Below are positions 27,301 to 34,953 of a stretch of DNA of 64,000 nucleotides, in pieces; the stretch's first letter is position 1, and every line of letters starts with the position of its first letter. The notes below the pieces were generated by a model. It made no database searches, was not told the origin of the DNA, and saw only the letters and a program-made list of their open reading frames with translations. The stretch covers positions 310,001-374,000 of the forward strand of contig NZ_JAHSPG010000016.1 in the NCBI RefSeq assembly GCF_019130065.1, in the 5' to 3' direction. This DNA comes from Pinibacter aurantiacus (GTDB lineage: Bacteria > Bacteroidota > Bacteroidia > Chitinophagales > Chitinophagaceae). Both the position numbers and the translations under genes were made by a program.

Positions 27301-28390
27301 CTGTGCCAATCCATAAGTTGCCATATTTGTCCGGACAAATTTCACGGACAGAGGTTCCGCTTATTGAACTTGTACCGTACTGCGGAAAATATTTTTGAAA
27401 GAAAGTGTATTTCTTCGGAAAATAATTTACGCCGCCAAAATAAGTGCCTACCCATATGCCGCCTTCTTTGTCTTTGCAAACAGTATAAGATGCATTGTCG
27501 CTTAGAGAGATGTGATTGTTATATTCTCTTTTTAGATTCGTGTATTGTTTTGTTTTTACATTATAAATGAAAATACCCGACTCTGTTGCCGCCCAAAATT
27601 CATCGTGCGAGTTGACCATAAAGTCTCTCGCAAAAATTTCCGTCTTGTCGTCATTATAAGTAATGGCGTCTTCGTAGGTATGATCTAGTGTATTGAATAT
27701 TTTGATGCCTTGGGAAGAGGTGCCAACTAAAATATAGTGATCATTGAATGCCCTTATTTTTTCGATCCATCTGGCCTTCGGTAATTTGGAACAATTGAAA
27801 ATATCGTAAAAGGTAAAGTTATTTTTTACCGGATCATATTTTGCCAGCGAACCCAAAACATTTGCGATCCACAAACTGCCATCTGGCATAATGCAAAGGG
27901 AACCCGCATCAAATCCTTTGTTGTCAAAGGATGTAAGCTCGTTGGTGATAAGGTTGTATTTGTATAAGCCAAGACCTGCAACAAACCAAAGGTTATGTTT
28001 TGTATCCATCGTAATGTCGCGGACTTCTGATTCCGGCACTTTTGCAAGGCGATGAAAATTTTCTGCTCGCGGATCATAACGGAAAATGCCCCTGTCTGTT
28101 CCAACCCACAGCTCCTCATTACTATCTTCATATATGGAGTGGATAAAATTGCTGCCAATACTTGATGTGTCTCCGGGCACATTTGTAAACACCTTGAAAG
28201 TATAGCCATCAAAACGATCGAGGCCATCCTTTGTGCCAAACCACATAAATCCTTTTTTATCCTGGAAGCTGCAAATAACAGAATTGTTGGAGAGACCTTG
28301 TTCTACCTGGTAGTGCCTGAAATAAAATGATTGCGCATTGACAACGAATGCATAGAAGCAAAGTAATAATATGGCAGTTAGCTTTTTCAC
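24392..28390 (-). CDS. Hybrid two-component system regulator (HTCS) of PUL 2
   Basis: A 1332-residue one-protein sensor, kinase and transcription factor. It starts at GTG 28390 with signal peptide MKKLTAILLLCFYAFVVNAQ. Residues about 25-740 are Reg_prop propeller repeats (many DxxGxxWxGT units), followed by a Y_Y_Y domain (KMEGLDKDWVHLQ) and one membrane segment. The HisKA motif NVAHEIRTPLTLI has His831; then come a HATPase (NLLSNAIKYA, GTGIGLQLSR), a receiver domain with Asp1124 (LVISDVMMPVMDG), and a C-terminal AraC-type DNA-binding domain (VADLVGYTHQSNFGRDFHKQ). It is divergent from the SusC gene at 28711 and most likely senses the PUL 2 glycan in the periplasm and activates susCD. Confidence 0.96.
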   Translation of the reverse strand: MKKLTAILLLCFYAFVVNAQSFYFRHYQVEQGLSNNSVICSFQDKKGFMWFGTKDGLDRFDGYTFKVFTNVPGDTSSIGSNFIHSIYEDSNEELWVGTDRGIFRYDPRAENFHRLAKVPESEVRDITMDTKHNLWFVAGLGLYKYNLITNELTSFDNKGFDAGSLCIMPDGSLWIANVLGSLAKYDPVKNNFTFYDIFNCSKLPKARWIEKIRAFNDHYILVGTSSQGIKIFNTLDHTYEDAITYNDDKTEIFARDFMVNSHDEFWAATESGIFIYNVKTKQYTNLKREYNNHISLSDNASYTVCKDKEGGIWVGTYFGGVNYFPKKYTFFQKYFPQYGTSSISGTSVREICPDKYGNLWIGTEDAGLNKLDLKTGMVQHFGPSNNPGSISHTNIHGLLAIGDTLLIGTFEHGLDVMRISTKKVVQHFNADTLHTTFKSNFVECFWKTKKGEILVGTARGLFAYDPYKSTFTQIKGVPDISLVQAIVEDDNGTIWSGTYREGVYSYNNRTGKTASFKHNPNNKNSLCNNTINGVFKDSKNNIWITTENGFCRYDADRNSFKRYGTQNGFPSNVFYSMLEDKKGDLWITTSKGLVCFDPVTEGIKVYTKANGLLTDQFNYKSGYKDANGKLYFGCLKGMISFNPADFIRNTYIPTVFITGMQVDNKELTVNKNTSPLKQAIAYAHNIVLKHDQSTISIDFAALSYTAPEMAEYAYKMEGLDKDWVHLQSNRKVYFTKLSPGKYTFKVKASNSSGVWNETPTTLSIEILPPFWASKWAYLCYVLSGAILAFILIRNYHQRVEEKNHRKIELLENEKEKEIYHAKIEFFTNVAHEIRTPLTLIKLPLEKTIEKAAHLPEIKDNLKIMEKNTNRLIELTNQLLDFRKTETKGFSLSFVKADICELLEEIYSRFKPAAEQKNLVFKLQLPSIHLQAYIDKEAFTKIVSNLLSNAIKYADSTAHVRLMPFNSEDTHFSIQVKNDGYLIPAEMKDKIFEPFFRLQETEKQPGTGIGLQLSRSLAELHKGTLNVSMDDTTVNTFVLVLPIHQEKEFQLFDDPSEETAQQEEVFKEPAAGASKPIVLLVEDNKEILDFIAKELSEHYNIIKAHNGKEAIQKLEEETVQLVISDVMMPVMDGLELCKKIKSSFEFSHVPVILLTAKNTLQSKIEGLELGADAYIEKPFSQQHLQAQIQSLLNNRTKVKEYFAKSPLAHIKSIAYSKADENFLDQLNDAIYQHIENTDLDVEQLAKIMLMSKATLYRKIKGISNMSPNELITLARLKKAAVLLTEKDYKIYEVADLVGYTHQSNFGRDFHKQFGMTPSEYVASKKTSSSNNVA

Positions 28391-28416
28391 CGCGGCAACT
28401 AATCAGTTAGGTAATA

Positions 28417-28424
28417 CAAATATA
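28417..28424 (-). promoter_or_regulatory. -7 promoter element of the HTCS gene
   Basis: On the minus strand TATATTTG matches TAnnTTTG exactly and lies 26 nt before the GTG start. No good -33 TTTG is seen at the usual distance. Confidence 0.5.
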
Positions 28425-28440
28425 AAAGAGATAAGCAATA

Positions 28441-28544
28441 GAACGCAGATTTTCATGATTGTCATGATGGTCATGATTTTTTGATTTGAGATTTGAAAAC
28501 TCCTTCAAATTTCAAATCCTAACAAATCATGAGAATCAGCGTTC
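28441..28544. repeat. Intergenic inverted repeat, GAACGCAGATTTTCATGATT family
   Basis: It begins GAACGCAGATTTTCATGATT (28441-28460) and ends with the near-complement AATCATGAGAATCAGCGTTC, enclosing a second inverted pair (GATTTGAGATTTGAAA / TTTCAAAT). Related arms occur at 34793-34937 and 41786-41915. The remaining sequence up to 28710 shows no clear motif. Confidence 0.75.
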
Positions 28545-28710
28545 TTTCTCTTTTCTCAAAATGATTCACTTTGATAAAACTGTGATACGCTATGATAAGC
28601 ATGTTAAAAAGGGATGAATTTACTTTGTTAAAGAATTCTTATAGTCCTGTATGCAATTGTATATAGCTATTAGAACATCAACATTCATTAACTAATACTG
28701 ATTGACTGCC

Positions 28711-31700
28711 ATGAAAGTTATCAAAAGCTTTTGGAAAGGGCTCTTATGCGCCTCTCTTTCCCGGCCAATGAGAAAAGCTGCAATGCTTGGCCTGATTATT
28801 ATCTCCTCACAAATTTCAATTTTCGCACAAAACAAGATTAAGGTTACAGGAGCTGTTACAGACAGTACCGGACGCGGTGTGGAAAACGCTACCGTAAGCG
28901 AAAAAGGAACAAAGACAACAGCGGTGACTGCCGCAAACGGTTCTTTCGCTATTAACGTAGCAAGCGAAAATTCTGTTCTTGTTATTTCTTCAGTTGGATA
29001 TTCTTCAAAAGAAATTAAGGTTGGAGGTTTGACAAACCTCCATGTTCAATTACAGCAAATGAGCAGCAGCTTACAAGATGTAGTTGTCGTTGGTTACGGT
29101 TCTCAAAAGAAAGCGAATCTTACAGGTGCCGTATCAGTAGTGCGTCCTGAAGAAATTACAAAGCGCCAGGTGACAACTGTTGCAGAAGGCTTGCAAGGTC
29201 TTGCATCAGGTGTAAATGTTCGCGGTGGTGGACAACCAGGTTCTGAAGCTGTTATTCAAATTCGTGGTTTGAAGAGCCTTTCCGATTCAAAACCGTTATA
29301 TGTTATTGACGGATTGATCACTACAGCGAACCGTGACTTCAACCCTGATGATATTGAAAGTCTGCAAATTTTAAAAGATGCTTCCGCGGCTGCAATTTAT
29401 GGTTCACGCGCTGCCAATGGTGTGATTATTATCACCACTAAAAAAGGTAAATCAGGCCCCATGCATATAGATGCATCTGCAAAAATGGGTGTACAAACAA
29501 CGCCAAGATATAGCCTGACCAAAACTCCACAGTTTGTATCACTCAATGATTCTGCTTATGCAAATGCGGGCTATACACCCGACAAATGGCAAAAGCACAA
29601 TCTGAGTAATAATACAGATTGGCAGGATGCAACTTTCCGCACAGGATCGATGCAAGATTACAACGTAAGTTTTTCTGGCGGTGGCCAGGGCGGTACCTAT
29701 TTAGTATCTGCTAACTATTTCGATAATAAAGGTGTTGTAATCAGCACAGGCTTTAAAAGACTTGGTCTTCGTGTAAACTCGCAAGGTTCAAAAGGAATTT
29801 TCAGTATCGGTGAAAATGTGGCGATCACCAATGCGCAATCAGATGAAATGAGTGGTAATCCATATGTAGATGTTGTGCGGATGTTGCCTACCATTGGCGT
29901 GTACGATCCTTCGCATCCTGCAAAAGGGCCTTATGGATTCGGAAATCCCGACAGTGCGAATACTTTTGGTACCAACCCTGTAGCCCACACTAACCTGGAA
30001 GATGTAAATAATGAAAACTTCAGAGTAAGAGGAAATATCTGGAGCGAACTGAAGTTTACGCCTTGGTTGAAGTACAGATTGAACCTGGGTTATGAAACAA
30101 GCAATGACCATTACAAATATTTTAGAAAAAAGGGTGACTGGACGCTGAACCAACCTGATGATCCTTCCATTCTGAATGAGAACAGAGCTCGCTGGGAAAC
30201 ATCACTTATTGAAAATACTTTGAACTTCAATAAGAGTTTTGGCCGCCATGCAATTACCGCAGTCGTTGGTCAAACATATCAGCACGACCATTATGAGCAG
30301 ATCTGGGGCAATAAAAGAAATATACTTTACAATTCTTCTAATGGGACATATTATCCGGTGTTAGATCAGGGTAATTCACCAACTACCGGAGGCTTTACGC
30401 AGGACGCGGTACTGCTCTCTTATCTTGGTCGTTTGGAATATAGCTATGATGACAGATACTTACTGAATGCTGTTATCAGACGTGATGGTACATCTCGCCT
30501 GGGGCCAGATTACAAATGGGGTGACTTCCCTTCTGTATCTGCGGCATGGAGAATAAGCAAAGAAAAATTCTTTAACATTCCCTGGGTTAACGACTTAAAA
30601 GTTCGTGCAAGCTATGGTACACTGGGTAGTAGTAATATTGGTTACTGGGATTACATTCCATTGATCAACACCAACTCTACAATGGTTTTGGGAAGCGGCC
30701 AAACAGTACAGTCCGGTGCTACACAGGTACAGTTAGCAAATGAAAATCTGAAATGGGAAAAATTGATTCAACAGAACTACGGTTTTGATGCGACTTTGTT
30801 TGATTACAGACTGGCTGTAACTGCGGAATACTTTATTTCTAAAACGCAGGACGTATTATCGACAATGTACATTCCAAGAACTACGGGTAATGATGGTGGC
30901 TTTCCGCGTGTAAATGCCGTAAGTCTTCAAAACACAGGTTTTGAATTTTCGGCTACCTATCGCGAAAATAAAAGTGCTGTAAAATATTGGGCAGGGGTGA
31001 ATCTTACATTTCTTAAAAACAAAATACTTGATCTGGGTTATAACAGAGCAGAGATTATAGACGGAAATACTAAATCTACTGTTGGTGAATCTCTGGGTAT
31101 GTGGTATTTGTATCAAACGGATGGACTGTTCCAGAATCAAAGTGAGATCGACAACTATAAGAACAAAGACGGAAAGGTTATCCAGTCAGGTGCGAAGCCC
31201 GGCGATATCCGCTTCAAGGATAACAATGGTGATGGACAAATATCAAGCGACGACAGAAAGGTGGTGGCAAGTCCGTGGCCGAAATGGGAAATGGGTTTAA
31301 ACCTGGGTGCCACTTACAAAAATTTCGAAGTGACCATGAACTGGTTTGGATCTTTCGGGGCTACTGTTTACAATGGCTATCACAGCGTGGTGGATAGATT
31401 TGATGATAACTCTAACTATAGAACAGATGTGAACCCATGGACACCAACAAATACAAATACAAGCTTCCCGAGAATTGTATATGCTTCAAATCTTAACTCA
31501 AGAGGCGATAGTGACAGATGGTTGGAAAACGGCAGTTTCTTTAGAATGAAGTATGTAAGCATAGCATATACAATACCATCTCCACTGCTTAAGAAGATTG
31601 GATTTAGCAATGCACAGGTTTCATTGTCCGGCCAAAACCTAATCACTTTTACAAAATATTCCGGATTAGATCCTGAATTTGTAAACACCAATATATTCCA

Positions 31701-31770
31701 AAAAGGGTTCGACAACTTTGCTTTTCCTAACTTAAAAACTTACTCATTGGGCATTCAGTTTGGTTTCTAA
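28711..31770 (+). CDS. susC: SusC/RagA family TonB-linked outer membrane receptor (PUL 2)
   Basis: A 1019-residue TonB-dependent glycan importer. ATG 28711 is preferred over an upstream in-frame TTG. A long N-terminus with hydrophobic LGLIIISSQISIFAQ precedes the carboxypeptidase-like domain (VTGAVTDSTGRGVENATV), the SusC box and plug (VVVVGYGSQKKANLTGAVSV; LQILKDASAAAIYGSRAANG), and a barrel ending LGIQFGF. The SusD partner begins 45 bp downstream. It is divergent from the HTCS regulator, marking the start of PUL 2. The plug sequence parallels the PUL 1 receptor, but the barrels diverge, so the substrates probably differ. Confidence 0.95.
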   Translation: MKVIKSFWKGLLCASLSRPMRKAAMLGLIIISSQISIFAQNKIKVTGAVTDSTGRGVENATVSEKGTKTTAVTAANGSFAINVASENSVLVISSVGYSSKEIKVGGLTNLHVQLQQMSSSLQDVVVVGYGSQKKANLTGAVSVVRPEEITKRQVTTVAEGLQGLASGVNVRGGGQPGSEAVIQIRGLKSLSDSKPLYVIDGLITTANRDFNPDDIESLQILKDASAAAIYGSRAANGVIIITTKKGKSGPMHIDASAKMGVQTTPRYSLTKTPQFVSLNDSAYANAGYTPDKWQKHNLSNNTDWQDATFRTGSMQDYNVSFSGGGQGGTYLVSANYFDNKGVVISTGFKRLGLRVNSQGSKGIFSIGENVAITNAQSDEMSGNPYVDVVRMLPTIGVYDPSHPAKGPYGFGNPDSANTFGTNPVAHTNLEDVNNENFRVRGNIWSELKFTPWLKYRLNLGYETSNDHYKYFRKKGDWTLNQPDDPSILNENRARWETSLIENTLNFNKSFGRHAITAVVGQTYQHDHYEQIWGNKRNILYNSSNGTYYPVLDQGNSPTTGGFTQDAVLLSYLGRLEYSYDDRYLLNAVIRRDGTSRLGPDYKWGDFPSVSAAWRISKEKFFNIPWVNDLKVRASYGTLGSSNIGYWDYIPLINTNSTMVLGSGQTVQSGATQVQLANENLKWEKLIQQNYGFDATLFDYRLAVTAEYFISKTQDVLSTMYIPRTTGNDGGFPRVNAVSLQNTGFEFSATYRENKSAVKYWAGVNLTFLKNKILDLGYNRAEIIDGNTKSTVGESLGMWYLYQTDGLFQNQSEIDNYKNKDGKVIQSGAKPGDIRFKDNNGDGQISSDDRKVVASPWPKWEMGLNLGATYKNFEVTMNWFGSFGATVYNGYHSVVDRFDDNSNYRTDVNPWTPTNTNTSFPRIVYASNLNSRGDSDRWLENGSFFRMKYVSIAYTIPSPLLKKIGFSNAQVSLSGQNLITFTKYSGLDPEFVNTNIFQKGFDNFAFPNLKTYSLGIQFGF

Positions 31771-31814
31771 TGATGTGTAATTAAGAAAACAAAAGTTAAG
31801 AACTCAAAACGATT

Positions 31815-33362
31815 ATGATTATGAAAAATATTTTCAATAAAATTACCTGCTCTGTGGTGGCGCTAACAACTTTGGTTGCATCATGCAGCAAAAGTGAGTT
31901 AGACGTTCCTAATCCAAATACCCTTACAACAAAAGAGTTTTGGAAAACAGAAGATGATGCGCAAAAAGGCTTGAACGCCGTTTATACCATGTTTTATAAA
32001 CCAGGTGTTTGGTCGCGATGGATATATTTCAGGCTTGATCTCACTTCCGATGAAGGCTTTAGTCAAAGCCCGTGGCTTGAGTTGGGTGACTGGACACGCT
32101 TTCAGTATGTGAACTACAATTTCTGGGAAGGAAACGTAAACACCTACAATGATGTTTACAAAGCAATTTTCAGATGTAACCAAGTGTTGGACAATATCGA
32201 CGCAATCCCTTTTGCGGATCCAGCAAAAAAAGACCTCGTAATCGCGCAGGCAAAATACTTCCGGGCGTTTTATTACTACTACGCTGCACTGCTTTGGGAA
32301 AATGTAGCATTGGTAACGCATGTGCAAAAACCGGATGATCTGCCGCAGCAAAACACATTAACTGAGGTGTGGGCACAGGTAGAAAAAGATTTAACCGACG
32401 CCGCTGCGATACTGCCAAAATCATGGGACAATGCAAATCTTGGCCGTCCAACAAAAGGCGCAGCGCTGGGTTACCTTGCTAAGACTTACATGCAACAACA
32501 TAAATGGAACGAGGCGAAAACTTCGCTCGACTATTTTATAAATGGCGAAGCAAAAGGTATGTACAGCCTTGTGCCTGATTTCAAAAATAACTTTAGAGAC
32601 AACAACGAGAATAATACCGAATCTGTTTTTGAAATCCAGTTCTCAGATGCCAATATTGGCGGTCCCGACAATGACGCTCCTAATCAGGGGATGGGTAACA
32701 ACCGTGCGCAGTTCTTTGCGCCACGCGGTATTGGCTGGTCAGATGGACAAGCGAGGTACTGGATCGTGGACGAATTCAAGAAAGAAAAAACAAAAGACAA
32801 TAAACTTGATCCTCGTTTAGAATGGACCGTTTTTTACAAAGAGATCACGGCAGATTTTGGCGACAAAGTTTATGGTCGTAACTGGGAATGGGGTGATAAA
32901 GAAGCGTGGTTCAGAAAAGGACAACGCGACTACTATCGTACAACTGAAGACTACTATTCACAGGTTAATAACAGATTGCTTCGTTATGCAGACATCCTGT
33001 TGTTGTACGCAGAAGTGCAAAACGAGTTGGGACAAACTGCAGACGCTTACAACTACGTGGACCAGGTGCGTGCACGTGTAAACCTGAATACACTTGAGGT
33101 GGCACATCCTGAAATTGGTACAGATAAAGCTAAGTTCAAAGAGCGTCTTAAAATGGAGCGTGCTTTAGAACTATACGGCGAAAGCGTACGTTGGGCAGAC
33201 TTAAAACGTTGGGGCGATCTTGATACGCAAGCAGGTGTGGATGCAGTTGCACAACGCGATCCTGACTTTAAAAATTTCGTTGTTGGAAAACACATCAGAC
33301 TTCCATTGCCTCAATCTGAAGTTGATAACAATAAAAACCTGAAACAGAACGACCATTATTAA
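31815..33362 (+). CDS. susD: RagB/SusD family surface lipoprotein (PUL 2)
   Basis: Surface glycan-binding lid of the adjoining SusC. A 515-residue lipoprotein with lipobox VASC (Cys24; start could be 31815 or 31821), the N-terminal ELDVPNPNTLTTKEFWKTED, a TPR region (KYFRAFYYYYAALLWENV) and the C-terminal SusD block (LLRYADILLLYAEVQNELGQ, ERALELYGESVRWADLKRWG). The open frame ends directly at an inverted repeat. Confidence 0.95.
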   Translation: MIMKNIFNKITCSVVALTTLVASCSKSELDVPNPNTLTTKEFWKTEDDAQKGLNAVYTMFYKPGVWSRWIYFRLDLTSDEGFSQSPWLELGDWTRFQYVNYNFWEGNVNTYNDVYKAIFRCNQVLDNIDAIPFADPAKKDLVIAQAKYFRAFYYYYAALLWENVALVTHVQKPDDLPQQNTLTEVWAQVEKDLTDAAAILPKSWDNANLGRPTKGAALGYLAKTYMQQHKWNEAKTSLDYFINGEAKGMYSLVPDFKNNFRDNNENNTESVFEIQFSDANIGGPDNDAPNQGMGNNRAQFFAPRGIGWSDGQARYWIVDEFKKEKTKDNKLDPRLEWTVFYKEITADFGDKVYGRNWEWGDKEAWFRKGQRDYYRTTEDYYSQVNNRLLRYADILLLYAEVQNELGQTADAYNYVDQVRARVNLNTLEVAHPEIGTDKAKFKERLKMERALELYGESVRWADLKRWGDLDTQAGVDAVAQRDPDFKNFVVGKHIRLPLPQSEVDNNKNLKQNDHY

Positions 33363-33505
33363 AAAGTAAAAATTAAAAAGTAAAAAGTAAAAAAGGTTGC
33401 CGATTCAGTTTGAACTCAAATTGATGATGGGAAAGTATATGATGCAGAGATAAGAGTTCTTCAACATCCGGCGGTTGTTTTTACTTTTTACTTTTTACTT
33501 TTTGA
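33363..33505. repeat. Intergenic inverted repeat of AAAAAGTAAA units
   Basis: The left arm (33363-33396) is built of AAAAGTAAA and AATTAAAAAG units and starts right after the susD stop. The right arm (33477-33505) is TTTTTACTTTTTAC-like and complementary. The 80-nt spacer between them has no repeat. Architecture is the same as at 46215-46332, with a related unit. Confidence 0.75.
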
Positions 33506-33567
33506 ATTTTTTTCGCTTGCTGCAAAACACTCGATTTAATATAATGCTCACTTTTAAAACTACTTGA

Positions 33568-34701
33568 ATGAAATTTTTGAAACTGTCTGTTATTGTTTTA
33601 ATAAGCTGTTGGTTATTGCAGAGCTGTGCATCGCAGGCAAGACCGGAAGAAAACAAAAGAACAATCTGGACAAAAGAACAGGCAAACGATTGGTATAAAG
33701 GCCAGCAATGGCTGGTAGGTGCAAACTTTCTTCCAAGCACCGCCATCAATCAACTTGAAATGTGGCAAGCTGAATCATTTGATACTGCTACTATAGATAA
33801 AGAACTTGGATGGGCCGAAAGCATTGGTATGAATACAGTTCGGGTGTTTTTGCACGACCTATTGTATGCACAGGATTCCCTTGCGTTTATGGAAAGGATA
33901 AACACCTTCCTGGAAATTGCAAAACGTCACCACATAAAACCATTGTTCGTATTGTTTGATTCATGCTGGGATCCGTTTCCAAAGTTGGGAAAACAAAGAG
34001 ACCCGCAACCATATGTACACAACTCGGGTTGGGTGCAAAGCCCTGGATATGATGCTTTGAAAGATTCAACACAATATCCAAGGCTTGAAAAATATGTGAA
34101 AGGAATTGTTGGCCACTTTGCAAACGACAGCAGAATATTGGGTTGGGACATCTGGAACGAACCAGACAATCCTACCGGCCCGTCTTACGAAAAAGTCGAT
34201 CTGCCAAACAAAGTACAATACGTTTTGCCTTTGTTGAAAAAATCATTTGAGTGGGCTCGTACGCAGAAACCTTCACAGCCACTTACTTCAGGCATTTGGG
34301 CAGGTAACTGGACAACGGATGAAACATTGAAGCCAATTGAAAAATTGCAAGTGGAACAATCAGATGTGATCTCATTCCACAACTACGATTCTTCACAGGT
34401 TTTTGAAAATAAGATCAAAGAACTGCAGCGTTACGGCAAGCCGCTTATTTGCACTGAGTATATGGCAAGACCAAATGGTAGCACGTTTGCGGGATTTTTG
34501 CCTGTTGCAAAAAAATACAATGTCGGCATGTACAACTGGGGTTTTGTAAATGGAAAATCACAAACAATTTATCCATGGGACAGCTGGACAAAAAAATACA
34601 CAGGTGAGCCTCCGGTATGGTTCCACGATATCTTCCAGAAGGATGGTACACCATACAAACAAGACGAGGTAAACACCATCAAAAGTCTAACGGCAAGGTA
34701 G
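33568..34701 (+). CDS. Clan GH-A glycoside hydrolase (GH5-like), lipoprotein
   Basis: A 377-residue predicted surface or periplasmic glycosidase with lipobox LLQSC (Cys20). It has a TIM-barrel pattern of retaining clan GH-A enzymes: GMNTVRVFLHD, then GWDIWNEPDN with Glu198 as likely acid/base, SFHNYDSS, and PLICTEYMAR with Glu297 as likely nucleophile. Bacteroidota homologues are often named endo-xylanase or cellulase without biochemical proof. It is the first enzyme after susCD in PUL 2 and may make the initial cut. The exact CAZy family and substrate cannot be settled from the sequence alone. Confidence 0.85.
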   Translation: MKFLKLSVIVLISCWLLQSCASQARPEENKRTIWTKEQANDWYKGQQWLVGANFLPSTAINQLEMWQAESFDTATIDKELGWAESIGMNTVRVFLHDLLYAQDSLAFMERINTFLEIAKRHHIKPLFVLFDSCWDPFPKLGKQRDPQPYVHNSGWVQSPGYDALKDSTQYPRLEKYVKGIVGHFANDSRILGWDIWNEPDNPTGPSYEKVDLPNKVQYVLPLLKKSFEWARTQKPSQPLTSGIWAGNWTTDETLKPIEKLQVEQSDVISFHNYDSSQVFENKIKELQRYGKPLICTEYMARPNGSTFAGFLPVAKKYNVGMYNWGFVNGKSQTIYPWDSWTKKYTGEPPVWFHDIFQKDGTPYKQDEVNTIKSLTAR

Positions 34702-34737
34702 TAGAATCAATATAGTGAAGAAGGCTTATGTGCAAAC

Positions 34738-34778
34738 AAGGCTTCGACGAATCTCAAGCCGATTTGTTGGAGCCTTTT
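34738..34778 (+). terminator. Weak stem-loop after the clan GH-A gene
   Basis: AAGGCT (34738-34743) pairs with AGCCTT (34771-34776) followed by five T in total. The stem is short and the loop long, so the call is tentative. Confidence 0.35.
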
Positions 34779-34792
34779 TAATACAATACAAT

Positions 34793-34937
34793 GGCACGCA
34801 GATGACGCTGATTTAACTGATTTGCACTGATCATTTTATGTAGATCTCAATCGTATTCAGTACGTAATTTTTCGACCAGTTAGCGACATCAGAGACAAAT
34901 CAGTGTTCATCTGCTGAATCAGCGTCATCTGCGTGCC
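34793..34937. repeat. Intergenic inverted repeat with perfect 21 bp ends
   Basis: Arms at 34793-34813 and 34917-34937 are perfect complements; the left begins GGCACGCAGATGACGCTG. Inner sequences (AACTGATTTGCACTGATC and GACAAATCAGTG) are further partial complements. The right arm contains the GTG at 34933 that opens the reading frame of the next gene, so that GTG is unlikely to be the real start. Confidence 0.85.
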
Positions 34938-34953
34938 CTCTCAAAAAATGGTC

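Noticed and set aside
34933-34953. GTG start of the GH43-like gene
   Set aside because: It sits in the right arm of the inverted repeat, and the signal peptide is complete from ATG 34954.
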